Assembly (NCBI RefSeq): GCF_905220415.1
Contig: NC_059545.1
Span: 72,001-136,000, forward strand
DNA: 64,000 nucleotides
Source of the DNA: Colias croceus
Taxonomy: Eukaryota; Arthropoda; Insecta; Lepidoptera; Pieridae
Direction of reading: 5' to 3'
The position numbers and the translations under genes were made by a program. Below the pieces are notes generated by a model. It saw only the letters and a program-made list of their open reading frames with translations, had not been told where the DNA came from and did not search any database. Numbering within the stretch: the first letter of the stretch is position 1; every line of letters starts with the position of its first letter. Of the stretch, positions 53,734-64,000 are shown in pieces.

Positions 53734-53852
53734 AATTTTTTTAATCACATATTTGGGTTTGGTATCGATCCAGTAACACCCCCTGCTAGTTATTTTTTCA
53801 ATATTTTCAATGTACAGAATTGACCCTTCTACAGATTTATTATATGTATAGA
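53325..53852 (-). mobile_element. Helitron-like element with expanded GACA array
   Basis: Minus strand: TC at 53852 after A, CTAG end at 53325 followed by T, hairpin inside. Same body as 49049-49529 over its full length, but its microsatellite has grown to about 20 units. Confidence 0.75.
53649..53731. repeat. Tetranucleotide microsatellite (ACAG, about 20 units)
   Basis: An uninterrupted ACAG run inside the Helitron-like element. Confidence 0.95.
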
Positions 53853-54054
53853 TTTCCGCCGATTAAGTTACATACTTAAATTCTGTGACACTAACATGGA
53901 AATATATAGGTACATGTTGTATAATGGATCTTCTAAATATAAACGTTCAAACGTATATTCTAGTAATTCCTACGCTCCACTCACATTAGCATCAACAGAA
54001 ACTTAAATTGTCATACCAAAACTGAAAACGAGTCGAACACGGGGAAAATGAATA

Positions 54055-54230
54055 TAGTCGTCGAGCGTTGTTTATAAGTGTGGCCGGCTAAGTGCAGTAA
54101 CGTGTCCGTTAATACGTGGAGAGTGCTCGGAGTGATATATCGCGCGGTCGTTAGCGGAACAGCCGTGAAGCGGGACACGCGAGCGCACCGCGGCACCGCG
54201 CCTGCTCCACATTGCTTAGCCATGACTGAT
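54055..54230. promoter_or_regulatory. GC-rich patch with TATA-like sequence
   Basis: A TATAAG at about 54071 precedes a CpG-rich stretch (gcgcggtcgttagcggaaca and following). It could be another alternative 5' exon or promoter of the downstream gene. No coding motif on either strand. Confidence 0.2.
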
Positions 54231-56365
54231 TGTCATAGATTAGTACTCTCCATCATAATTACCTTTCATCTTAGCATGCTACTTAGACAATTGCAAGTTT
54301 TAAGAATAATTAATTGATGTATGATATCGATCATTGGATAGATACAACGGGAGAGATTTGATTACGTATTACGGGGATGTAATTGAAAATGTATGGTCTT
54401 TCAATATTAAATCAGCTGAAGGAGGAAACTAATCAAACTATACAGACACATTAAATTTTAACGAGGAGCATAGTGGTCATATTTTTTTCAAACGCCGCCT
54501 TTTCGTGATTTTATTCTGTTTTCACATTTCCATCTAAATATTGTAATATTTGTTGTTTTTACCTCATTTTCAATTTCTTAATTTGTAGCGTATTTTTTTG
54601 GAATCAGTTTACCGTAAGTAGTCAAGATAATTTTGCTCAGGAAAGTAAGTAGACCGTGCTCAGAACAGGTAAGATAAAATTATCGTCATGTCATAGGAAT
54701 GTAAATAAAATAGACGAATAAAAACTACCAATATCTTTGTAAGTAAGATTCAAATGAAAATTGTTCTCAAGTGTAGTTTGTTCTATTTGTAGGTAGTTGC
54801 TAAACATGATCCATGTCACTGTTGAGGGCTAAATTAAGTTTGTCGGTTTATACGGAACCAGCCGTGTGTGAACTAGCTGCTTTAAAATATTTATTAATAA
54901 ACTGAAATAAATATCGAACCACCCGCGGCGATTCCGAACAACTGTTGTATTGAGGCCTTCAAAAATTAAAAAAATAAATAACTCCTGTGTCCTCGGATGA
55001 CAAACACCTGCGACACTTCTTGTAATGTAAGCGCTGGGTCACGGACACATAAAATCACGTGAAACGTCATTTTCGCTCTACCAATCTAATATAATACTGC
55101 ATCATCGCCCGCGTCATGTTCCCGTTACACGTACCTTCTATGAGGGTAGAGGGTAGAGGGTAGAAGCCATTATCCAAAATACTACGTATGTATTATGTAT
55201 ATTATTACATATTATATCATCGGTGTCTCATAACTCATTTAATATTGATGAATTTATTATAGAACTTGCTTTGGCAATAAGTTGCACTACTATGCTGTAT
55301 TATGTAACTAATTAATACATTATTTTTACACAATTAGAAAAAATTATATTTAGCTTTCTCTACTCAAGTGTAAACTGAACTGAATTGAAAAATGAAAAGC
55401 CATCACGCACTTTGCTTGAAATTATTGATATAGTACAATCTAGAGTTGTATATATAAGTGCAGGATATAGATTATAGTCTAAATCAGTGGCTATTTTATA
55501 GCCGAGTACCAAGCAAATGACACTGCAGGTTCCAGTTACTAGTTTAATAAATATCTAATTAATTTAAGTTATTTCAGTAAGGCTTTGTAGCGGAAAGTAT
55601 AAAAGCATGAACATATTTTTCTAACTACTTTACTTCGAGTATAATTAGAATTTATTTTTTTGTAAAATTAATGCCCGAAATACGAGAAATTTTGGATGGA
55701 TTTTAAATACTGTGTACAATTTAATTTATAGAGTCCGCTCTACAAATTAAAAAGTAAAAACACAAAGAAAAGGCGTTTGCTGTGAACATTGCGCCCTCTG
55801 TTGGTCTTGTGTTGAACCTTCATCAGTGGGAAGGTTCTCAAGCTAAGTGAAACGAGTCAATGGAACTTTGTAGACGTTTCTCTAAGAAACAAGTCCTCTA
55901 TTGTGAACATAGATGGCATAGGTGTATAACACTAAAGCCTCAATAATTTCATATTGATGTTCTTTAATATGGTCCATGTGGTCCGGTTATTAATAATTAT
56001 AAATAAATAAATGAATTATTTTCCTCAAAAACTAACTCTAGTTACGAAAGAAGTACAATTAAACATAAATTCAGAGGACTGCGGTGCTTGCGATAGGCCG
56101 TAGCCTGTAAATTGTAATGCTATTTTTAATAAAGTATTATTTTAATCGGTATATATTGCTGCCAATAATATGGAAAATGCACTTATACCTTTCTCAATAT
56201 GCATCTATTTTTCAAGTACATAATTCAAATTTTACGTATGACGGAATGAGGCAGATTATAAGACGGATTAGACCTAATCAATGGCAACCTAAATTATCAA
56301 TTAGATTGCTTATGTAATATACATATAGAAGTTTTCCTATTGACAATTAGTACGGGAGAGTATTT
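54231..56365. other. AT-rich spacer, no gene seen
   Basis: No coding region, element end or structured RNA recognised. A small tandem of gagggtaga units occurs at about 55142-55163. Confidence 0.4.
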
Positions 56366-56369
56366 CAGG

Positions 56370-56849
56370 AATTTGGGTGGCGGGGCGGCCGCGGCGGCGC
56401 GCGGGCGCACAGGTTTCGGCGCAGAGTTACAAACAAACAAACCAGTCTGGCCGCCGCCCCACCTGCCGCTCGCTTTATCTGCTTAAATGCATGAAATGTT
56501 CTAAACGATTGTACATAATCGCTTCGAACTTTAGCAAGTTCAAAAATTATTGTAGGTATGGTGAGACATAGAATCCAGGTCATTGCCTTGGTACATCCCA
56601 AATGAATGAAACGATACATCTGCATCGGTCCGGACGTATATCGAATTGTTTTGTGTATAGTCAGATAGTAAGGTGGTAGAGCGGTGGTAGCGCGGTAACA
56701 GGGCGCGGGGGCGGGCGGCGGCGGGCGGGGGGCAGGCACCGGGCGGCGGCGGGTCGGCAGGCAGTTCGCGGGGTGTCGCGCGCGAGAGTGGTCGCCGTAC
56801 GAGTGAAAGCGGCGCGGCCGCTGAGTGTGATGCGAGCGCGCCGCCCGCC
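56370..56849 (+). promoter_or_regulatory. CpG-rich upstream region / 5' UTR of the 56850 exon
   Basis: Two CpG-rich stretches (about 56375-56470 and 56680-56849) lead into the ATG at 56850. The second contains long gcgggcggcggcgggc runs. It is probably the promoter and 5' UTR of isoform 2. Confidence 0.4.
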
Positions 56850-56940
56850 ATGGCCACGCTCGGCCTCTCCAAGGTGTTCATTCTGGACAAATACTTCACC
56901 GAGCTGCAAAAGTTCTGGGAGACGGAGAAGAAGCTGCAAG
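56850..56940 (+). CDS. First coding exon (isoform 2) of an unidentified gene
   Basis: ATG in an excellent start context (cgcccgccATGG), 30 codons plus one base, then a consensus donor GTGAGC. The peptide reads MATLGLSKVFILDKYFTE then LQKFWETEKKLQ, an amphipathic, coiled-coil-like sequence that looks like a conserved N-terminus. I do not recognise the family. It ends in phase 1, matching the candidate exon ending at 51968. The rest of the gene must lie to the right, probably beyond 64 kb. Confidence 0.65.
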
Positions 56941-57734
56941 GTGAGCCTCCGGCGGGAGCGGCCCGCGATGCCCCGTCGAAAGCTCTAAATTTTCTCTCGG
57001 ACGCAGAGCGCTTGCGTGCTCTAAACGCCGGAGCAGCCTCCCGTACGTTTTTTGTGATCAGCAGATCAATTTGTGACGATGAGTCACAAAATGTTCGTTT
57101 TGCTTTAAATATGTGTGATGTGGATTGTGGGTGGGGAGTTTGTAGGTGAAACTTTGGTAAGGTCCACGTTTATTATAGATACAATATTCAGCAAACAAAA
57201 TCATCGGGGAGAAAATACACGAGCCGGATTATGTTTATATTTCGTTATTTTGGAATTAAGGTTGCATAAGACAAATAAACGACCATAAGTATCCAACTTC
57301 TGCGATATAGATTATAGACAACTAAACAAAGCACAACTCGTTTTGTGTAAACATATTGATCTGTTTATACAAGCAAGGCTCTATCTTGCGAAATTACATT
57401 GGATTGGAGGCTGTGGCGGCTCCTAACGGCGAACCGCAGGGCTTAAATATAACGTTGGCAGCCTGAAGCCTCTCTTCTGCGCAAATATTTGAAATAACGT
57501 TTCTGTATCTATTGAAATGTTTCTGTCTATAAGACAACTAATCTTATATTTTAATCGTCTAACTACATTTTTATAGTAGCCTTCAAACGTTAAAACGTTT
57601 GATGAGATGCTGCAACTATGGCTTTCATAATTATTAGTCACTAAATAACTAAAGAGAGAAAAGTAGAGAAGGATAGGAACGACTCTATCAAATTTTATGT
57701 AGTATTTCATAGTTTAGGACAACAACTATCTTTA
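56941..57734. other. Probable first intron of the downstream gene
   Basis: AT-rich beyond the first 100 bp; no feature recognised. Confidence 0.35.
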
Positions 57735-57845
57735 ATTAGTGAGCTGGTGTGCCGGGAGCGTGAGTGAGAAGGGCTAGAGCGGGGCGAGTCGGGTGTGCGG
57801 CGCGCGGGCGGGGGGCGGGGCAGGCTCGCGGGCGCAGGTACGAGG
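57735..57845. other. GC-rich patch
   Basis: CpG-rich, with ggcgcgcgggcggggggcgg. Open frames on both strands without motifs. Possibly another alternative promoter. Confidence 0.2.
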
Positions 57846-58449
57846 TATCTAAGTTTTGGCCCTTGCGCGGCAAAGCTCAATGGACGCAAGCAGGTTCTCG
57901 ACGCTCTCGAATGCTTTTATCAACACAAACTTTTCCCGCAGCCTCGCGTGCCTAGGGCGCCTGACTTGTTTGGAATTCAAACACTTAGGATGTTTCCCAA
58001 ACTTATCAGGAAACAATGTAGAGTTTGATTTTTTATTGTGTGCTAAGCTTAGAGGTAGGCCAATTCAGTATGGTAACATTTACTATCGTTAGATCTTCGA
58101 ATGGAGAAAAAAAAAGAATTAAATGCCAAGAAAGGTAAAATTACCCAGTATGTCTACAACTTCAAGGGCCCTTAAAAAAAATAAAATCACATAAAAAAAG
58201 TTTTCCATTTGGCTTTTAAAAACTTGCTCTATCTATCAGGTAGCTTCCCTAAAAATTTCATTTTATTATTCAGAAGGCTTCAATCGAAAAATTGAAATCT
58301 AAGTGTGGTAAGTGCAAAAATTTTTTTAACGTGATGATCATTAAAACCAATAAATAGGTGTCTAATTACCAGAAATTTTTAAAATAACCCCGCTGTTGCC
58401 CAATGTAAGTCCGACATCACCATAAAAAGTTGTCTTTTAAATGTTTGAA

Positions 58450-58612
58450 TGCCCTTTTATCATTTTTAATGGTTTCTTCTGCTACTATGAATTTCCGGGT
58501 TATTTCGTCCAAATTGTGGCATTCTCTCAAGTAGCCGAGGTCTTCTTAGTATCACCATTGAAACAAATCAATGGGGTTTAGGTCGAGGGACCGAGGAGGC
58601 CATGCTTTAAGG
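58450..58612 (-). pseudogene. Mariner-type transposase C-terminal fragment (left arm)
   Basis: Inverted partner of the right-arm fragment: WPPRSLDLNPIDLF, then after stops NLDEITRKFIVAEETIKN. Diverged from the other arm by several substitutions and by in-frame stops, so the duplication is not recent or has decayed. Confidence 0.6.
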
Positions 58613-58682
58613 CAGGCGTCACCGGCGCATGCGCAGGCTGCAACGACCAATCCATCTTTCAGGGTATCTTTGCCCTTTAACC

Positions 58683-58835
58683 TGGCCTCCACGGTCCCCG
58701 GACATAAAACCTATTGATTTTTTCCGTGGGGATACTACAAAGACGAGAGACTGCCACAATTTGGACGAAATAACCCGGAAATTCATAGTAGCAAAAGAAA
58801 CCATAAAAAATGATAAAAGGCATTCAGAAATTTAA
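58683..58835 (+). pseudogene. Mariner-type transposase C-terminal fragment (right arm)
   Basis: The frame reads WPPRSPDIKPIDFF followed by HNLDEITRKF and IKNDKR. The PPRSPD-x-x-P-x-DFF box surrounds the last catalytic aspartate of mariner/IS630-type DDE/D transposases. The fragment starts at the palindrome centre, so the N-terminal and core domains are missing. Inactive. Confidence 0.65.
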
Positions 58836-59788
58836 AAGACAACTTTTTACAGTGATGTCGCGCTTGCATTGAGCAACAGGGGGGTCATTTTAAAAATTTC
58901 TGGTAATTTAACACCTTGTTATTGGTTTTAATTTGTTTTTATTATTCATCATGTTAATTCAATTTTTGCACTTACCACATTTAGATTTCAATTTTTCGAT
59001 TGAAGCTTTCTGAGTTATAAAATGAAATTTTCAGGGTAGCTACCTGATAGATAGAGCAAGTTTTTAAAAGCAAAACGGAAAACTTTTTTTATGTGATTTT
59101 ATTTTTTTACGGGCCCTTGAAGTTGTGAACATACTGGATAATTTTATCTTTCTTGGCATTTAATTCTTTTTTTTATTCCATTCAAACATCTAACGATAGT
59201 AAATGTTACCATACTGAATTGGCCTATCTTTCAGCTTAGCAAACAATAAAAAAATCAAGCATTTAGCGCAATAATTGACGTCACCATGAGTGAAAATATC
59301 ATCGTACTCGGCGATAGGTGAAAAATTGAAAAAAACGTCATAACTCCGAAAATACGAAAAATCGCATAACATACATGGGGGTGATTCGGATAGCCCTCTA
59401 GGTCCTTAACCTCCCAGCTTCCGTTCATCACTACTTTTTGGGACACCCTGTATATCTTCTTACTGATCGTGTGATATTAGGTATCTAAACTCTACGAGTG
59501 ACGAGTCTGTGATCAGAAACTAGCGAACTTCTGCTTGATAATAATTTGAAAGAACGTAGGTACGGAAAATTTTTTTAACTATTTAAGTTATAGTAAATGA
59601 TTGTAAATCGATATGGAAATTAAGTCGATTAACAACTTTCAACGTAAATTTTTAAATTATGATATCAATGGCTCGGGATTTTATTAATTCACTTTTTCTC
59701 AATAATTGCTGTATTCAAGTTAACATTAAAGTTAAAAATGAAATGTTTGATGACTCGTTTATTATTATCATTTCTGGGATTACACATA

Positions 59789-59949
59789 ATATACTAATAT
59801 TATAAAGCTGAAGAGTTTGTTTGTTTGAACGCGCTAATCTCAGGAACTACTGGTCCGATTTGAAAAATTATTTCAGTGTTATAATATATTATCACGCTAA
59901 GACCAACAGGAGCAGAGCAATGCAGGTGAAACCGCGCGGCACAGCTAGG
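59789..59949 (+). mobile_element. Helitron-like element (second family), interrupted at its CTAG end
   Basis: The body matches 4002-4206 in inverse (gtttgaacgcgctaatctca, agaccaacaggagcagagca, cggcacagctag). The terminal C-TA-G is split by the TA element that follows. If 59948-61689 is removed, the end reads CTAG followed by T, the normal context. Confidence 0.65.
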
Positions 59950-61687
59950 GTCATTGCGCCTGTTCGCGTCCACCTGCCTATTCGCGTCCATTTTGCGGAT
60001 ATCTTTTAGAAAATTCACGAAAATAAGTATACTTTATGTAAAATTGTAATAAGAAAAATTTCCGATAATACCTCAATGTATATGAGACATGCACACATAT
60101 TCAAAATATGCCTGCGCACCGCCTATCCTATTTAAAAAAAATATTTAATTTTGGCTATTAAACGAGAGAGCTAAAACGCGCGGGATTTTGAGAAAAAAAT
60201 AGTGCGCAGCGTCGCGTTTGACGGTAAGTATCTTATTGTTAAATGTGAATTTTTGAATATGTAACTGTTTCTTTGCTTTCCTAACAAAACATGGAATAGT
60301 ATGGATTATAAATAAGCTTATTTCTTTTACAATTAATAGCTAAAATAAGGTGGACGCGAATTACTACACCGAATTTGTACAACTTCCATTTTGCGTCCAC
60401 GGTGGGCGCAAACTATACCTGTAGTGCATAACAATAGAACATATTGCGTCCACATTGTTTTTCATTACGTAGCAATGAATTGTTTGTTAAAATATGTAAT
60501 TTAAAATAGATTGTAAATTTTTGACTAAGACCACAAGTTGATAATTTAAATTTTCATTCAAATTAGCAAATTTTTATGCTATTTTTTCATTTTAAAATGG
60601 GTATTCTAAGAACAGAATGAGACTAGTATTTTTGAGAATGAGAGTCTGTGGTTAAGAAAATAATATACCAAAGAGAAATTTAATTCTTTAGAAACTAAAA
60701 AATAGGGTAGGTAGGTAATCTTAATAGAACTGATTATTATTTATTTACATAACGTCACTTTGTTTTTTGTTAATTTTTGGTTCTAATAATGATGAGAAGA
60801 TAAATATAATTAAGTTTTTCCAGTTTCCTTACACAGTGAATTATATTAATAATAATGTTGATTTTAGGGTTCCGAAGTTCCGAACCTAGAAAGGAAAAAC
60901 CGGAATCCTTGTAGGATCACTTTGATATCCGTCCGTCTGTATGTCCGTCTGCCGGTCTGTCTTTCTGTCAAGACCCTTTTTCTCAGTAACGCGTAGAGGT
61001 ATAAAGCTGAAATTTATTTTGAATACTCAAGTCTACGGTCCCTTGAAGCAGTGAAAAAATCAAACTTATAAGCCAAAGCAATCAAAAGATACAGCCGTTT
61101 ATGCTGCCAATTTTCGCAAATTTCGACATTCGCAAGGGAATCAAAACCTACAGGGTACTTTACGTGAACACAGACACTTGAAGTTTGGTGCGAAGCAACG
61201 TCTTATAGCACAAATAAGGGAAACATTGAAAAAATAATCATTTACAGTTAAAACATATAAAAAAAGACAGGTTAATACGGAACCCTCGGTATGCGAGTCC
61301 CACTCGCATTTGGCCGGTTTTTATTAAATAACTGTATTCGTAAATAAATAATTTATTAAAATCTAATTTTTATTTGCATTTATCTGATAAAATATCACCC
61401 AATACATTCTTAATTCCTTTTCTAAGCTGGTGGACGCGAACTGGTCCACGGGTGGACGCAAAAAGGCATTTTTGGACGCGAACTGGGTAAAACGCCAAAT
61501 TCTGCTATTTGTCTAGATAAATAAAAACCACATGATATTTCCAACACAATTGAAAGTAAATCTTAAAATAGACTATGTAATGAACACGTTACATAAATTT
61601 TGCGTTGCAATTTGTTCTGGAACATTTTTATTTTCTCCTTCAGACTTTCCAACTGCACTAAGTGGACGCGAACTGGCGCAATTACCC
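59948..61687. mobile_element. TA-flanked DNA element with scattered GTGGACGCGAAC motifs
   Basis: Terminal inverted repeats of 26 bp: GGGTCATTGCGCCTGTTC on the left and, inverted, GGGTAATTGCGCCAGTTC on the right, both continuing GCGTCCAC, with two mismatches. TA duplicates lie at 59946-59947 and 61688-61689. About ten copies of a GGACGCGAA or GCGTCCA motif occur in both orientations, clustered near each end (59964-59990, 60349-60453, 61430-61490, 61662-61677). No transposase is visible. A retroposon is nested inside. Confidence 0.7.
60875..61322 (+). mobile_element. Retroposon (SINE-like) nested in the TA element
   Basis: Starts ggttccgaagttccgaacct, contains a GTCTGTATGTCCGTCTG stretch and ends CGAGTCCCACTCGCATTTGG then ccggttttta. 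Same family as the minus-strand copy at 48690-49032. Confidence 0.6.
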
Positions 61688-61690
61688 TAG

Positions 61691-62130
61691 TATTTGATAT
61701 TGAACTTCATATCACCTGCCAACAATAATTAAAAAGCTTAAGTTATTCAGAATAGAAAGAGTGTCTAGATGACAAGATCAACTATTTTAAAGTTTTACAA
61801 TACATTTGAATAAATAATAATAATTAACTAATTTATTTGACACACTGTGATTCGAAATGTAACTTTCTCACGCATCACCAAAACTCGATTGAGTTATACA
61901 AATTTATTTATGTCGACCTGTTTGTAGAATATTTAAACTTAGTATTACTTAGAACAATACTTGTAAAAATATCTTTAAAATGTTATCAAAATAAACTTAA
62001 CATTTTACGTTTTAAAAAATACTTATAAAAGGATTTCAGAAGTTGTTTCTCCATTTGTAATATAAATAAACGCTAACGGTTAATTAATTATAAATTTTAT
62101 TTTACGACACTAAAGTATGACCGGTGAGCG
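61691..62130. other. AT-rich spacer, no feature
   Basis: Nothing recognised. Confidence 0.4.
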
Positions 62131-62135
62131 ATAGG

Positions 62136-62195
62136 TCCGTATGTGTGTGTCTGTGTGTGTGGTGTGTACACACAACATAGTGTGTGTGTGGCGCT
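62136..62195. repeat. Interrupted GT microsatellite
   Basis: Runs of GTGTGT interrupted by ct and ggtgtgtacacacaacata, forming a short inverted GTGTAC/GTACAC centre. Confidence 0.7.
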
Positions 62196-64000
62196 AGGTG
62201 CAGGCGGGTAAGTGCTAGCAATTACCACGGCTCGCGTGCATTTTTTTCACAAACCAATCTTATTCCCACACGCACGTGGATAACATAAACACACATACTC
62301 ACACGTGTGCGTTGTGGTTACAACTCTGCATCAAATTCCGAGTGTAAATTATGCAACTGTTGTTAAATAATTATAAATATGCAACCATGTAAATTTTAAT
62401 CTACTAACGGTGTAAAATTTGTCTTAAACGTTAATCAATCAGATTACTTAAAAAGCGATTTTCATAAGAATATAACAAAATAAAGGCAAAATTCTTTAAA
62501 ATATTTTTTTGTCTTTACTGAACTCTACAAAGTACTCTTAACCTCCTTTAAAAGTGTTTTTGAGTTAAGAATCCCATCTTCATGGAAATTAAAATAATAA
62601 GGGAAAAGAGCAAATTGCGCAATAAATAATATAATATGAAACCGGCAATAAACGAGCAGTGAAGCCTGTACATGGAACTGAAAATACCTTGACATAGAAA
62701 GAGCCGCGCGCTGACACATCACAAAGGAGCTTCTTGCTTCACGACTCGTTCCGAGAATAATCGCACGCAAGGCGCGCCGCGGGGCGAGCTTATGGAATGC
62801 GTTGTTTCTGCGGCCCGTTGGCGATAATGGCAATAATGGGGAAATTATTGATTTGCGTATGTCGTTATTGCTTTGCCTTTCGCTCTGAGAGTGTTGTGGG
62901 GAATTATATTGCATTACTTGTCTCTCACTTGAGTATAGGAAAGAAAGGTTTAACAGGTTAGAACATTTACCAAGTAAGAATATTTATGATTTGAAATGTA
63001 AATATGTATTTATGAAATTAAATGCCCCTTTTTAAATAGTCAAACCCAAACATTTAATTCAATTAGACTTCTTCTAGATTTATAGCTGATGTAATTTTGA
63101 TTCGTCATAATATTTTTTAATATTTACCACTGATTCGGAAAGCAGTATATCTACGGAGAAGAACCGGCAAGAAACTTCATAGTTGTACTTTTAAAAGCAT
63201 GTAAATATTAAATTTTAGTTTTACAAAATAGGTACCTATGTAACTACTTACACATAATATAATATAATAATAATGATGCCAAAGAACTGTCCTATTCTTC
63301 TTACGCGACAAGTTTCCATGGATTTTTATCTTTCATATATTCATTAATTCTATATTATTGTAATTGTTTCATTCGTTGACAAATTAGTAGCAAGATAGTA
63401 TATTTATAGCGTTGGCTGATCGTGCAAGGTGGTTGTGAGGGCGGCGGGCGCAGGGCGGGGGCGGGGGAGGGACCGGTCCGACCGCCCTTACTTTCGTCTG
63501 ACCTCTCGCGCTTTCATAACTGTTTACATTTATGGTCACAGACTTTATATCTCCTGTAAATAAATATACATTACGGTCAGTTGTTGCATTATGCCAAGTT
63601 TATTCGAACTACGCAAGAGAATGCAACTGAAAACATTTTATTTTCGATAAATAAATCATTACAATTTACACATAAAAGCCAGTTTATATTAAGACAGACA
63701 ATAAAAAGGAATAAATCAGTATTAAAGCGGCAGTCATGAGAATCTCCGAAGCGCTGCAGCTGCTATAAAAGACATCAACGCGCGCGCAAAGCTTAACGGA
63801 AGCAATAGAGCTTGGAATGCATCTGGTATTTATTAGCGTCGGGACTGATGGTGTAAATACATGATGTAATGATGGAATGTTTATAAAAAAATTGATAATT
63901 CAATAAACGAAAAGGCTTATTAAGTGCGTCGTAACAATTTGTATTCGCTGTATAAACGAATCTTTTAGTAATATATTTGTTGTTCTACATTAAGTTTTCA
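62196..64000. other. AT-rich end of window, no gene seen
   Basis: Contains a copy (63040-63185) of the dispersed repeat with the gattcggaaagcagt block and one GC-rich patch (63425-63490). The 129-codon minus-strand frame at 62525-62914 has no recognised motif. Probably intron of the gene starting at 50.7/56.8 kb. Confidence 0.35.

Larger units (their letters stand above)
58040..59454. mobile_element. Head-to-head palindrome of a mariner-type element
   Basis: Two inverted copies of one element's 3' half meet at about 58620. Landmarks on the left arm (ccaattcagtatggtaacat at 58060, acttcaagggccctt, tctatcaggtagct, tcgtccaaattgtggcattc) reappear in inverse order and orientation on the right arm (to about 59235). 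The right end reaches the true terminus, whose inverse reads CAGGGTGTCCCAAAAAGTAG and which is followed by TA. The left arm lacks this terminus. Each arm encodes a piece of the same transposase C-terminus. Confidence 0.75.

Noticed and set aside
57795..58028. Open frames reading QVLDALECFYQHKLFPQP as a possible exon
   Set aside because: They run into the mariner palindrome, no family is recognised, and splice sites are not convincing.
62525..62914. 129-codon minus-strand open frame
   Set aside because: No recognisable domain, no splice or promoter context; partly GC-rich by chance.

Overview
The window is insect nuclear DNA, almost certainly from a butterfly or moth (Lepidoptera). The evidence is one very large multi-exon gene for a cytosolic type I fatty acid synthase, AT-rich introns and spacers around strongly GC-rich coding exons, and many repeats of lepidopteran type: tRNA-derived SINEs, CTAG-ended Helitron-like elements carrying GACA microsatellites, mariner-type MITEs, hAT copies and PHD-finger retrotransposon ORF1 remnants.

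From 1 to about 6.0 kb the sequence is non-coding and repeat-bearing. A GC-rich stretch at 6.06-6.72 kb, followed by a splice acceptor at 6797, is the likely promoter/5' UTR of the synthase. The coding sequence starts at 6815 and ends at 38322. It can be assembled into 25 exons whose junction phases all agree, giving 7176 nt or 2391 residues, the normal size for an insect FAS. Domain order is ketosynthase, malonyl/acetyl transferase, dehydratase, pseudo-methyltransferase, enoyl reductase, ketoreductase, acyl carrier protein, thioesterase. The signature catalytic residues I looked for are present. Many larger introns carry mobile DNA: mariner, CTAG-ended and fold-back elements in intron 1; a 1.7-kb inverted satellite in intron 9; a 1.1-kb fold-back element in intron 10; retrotransposon ORF1 debris in intron 16; a THAP-finger fragment in intron 22. 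A 60-bp tandem duplication covers the stop codon. The 3' UTR probably ends after the AATAAA at 39198.

From 39.2 to 64 kb no complete gene is visible. Two good candidate exons (50745-50954 and 51889-51968) join in frame. A third candidate, a first exon with a strong start context (56850-56940), ends in the same phase. They look like alternative 5' ends of a gene that continues beyond 64 kb, which I could not identify. GC-rich patches scattered through 41-57.8 kb may be alternative promoters or untranslated exons of it.

The rest is layered mobile DNA in which the order of insertion can be read: a hAT element inside a SINE (41.5-43.2 kb), a retroposon and a Helitron-like element inside a hAT element (48.6-49.6 kb), a head-to-head mariner palindrome (58.0-59.45 kb), and a 1.74-kb TA-flanked element that landed exactly in the terminal CTAG of a Helitron-like copy (59.9-61.7 kb). 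All family calls were made by eye from sequence motifs; no database search was run.
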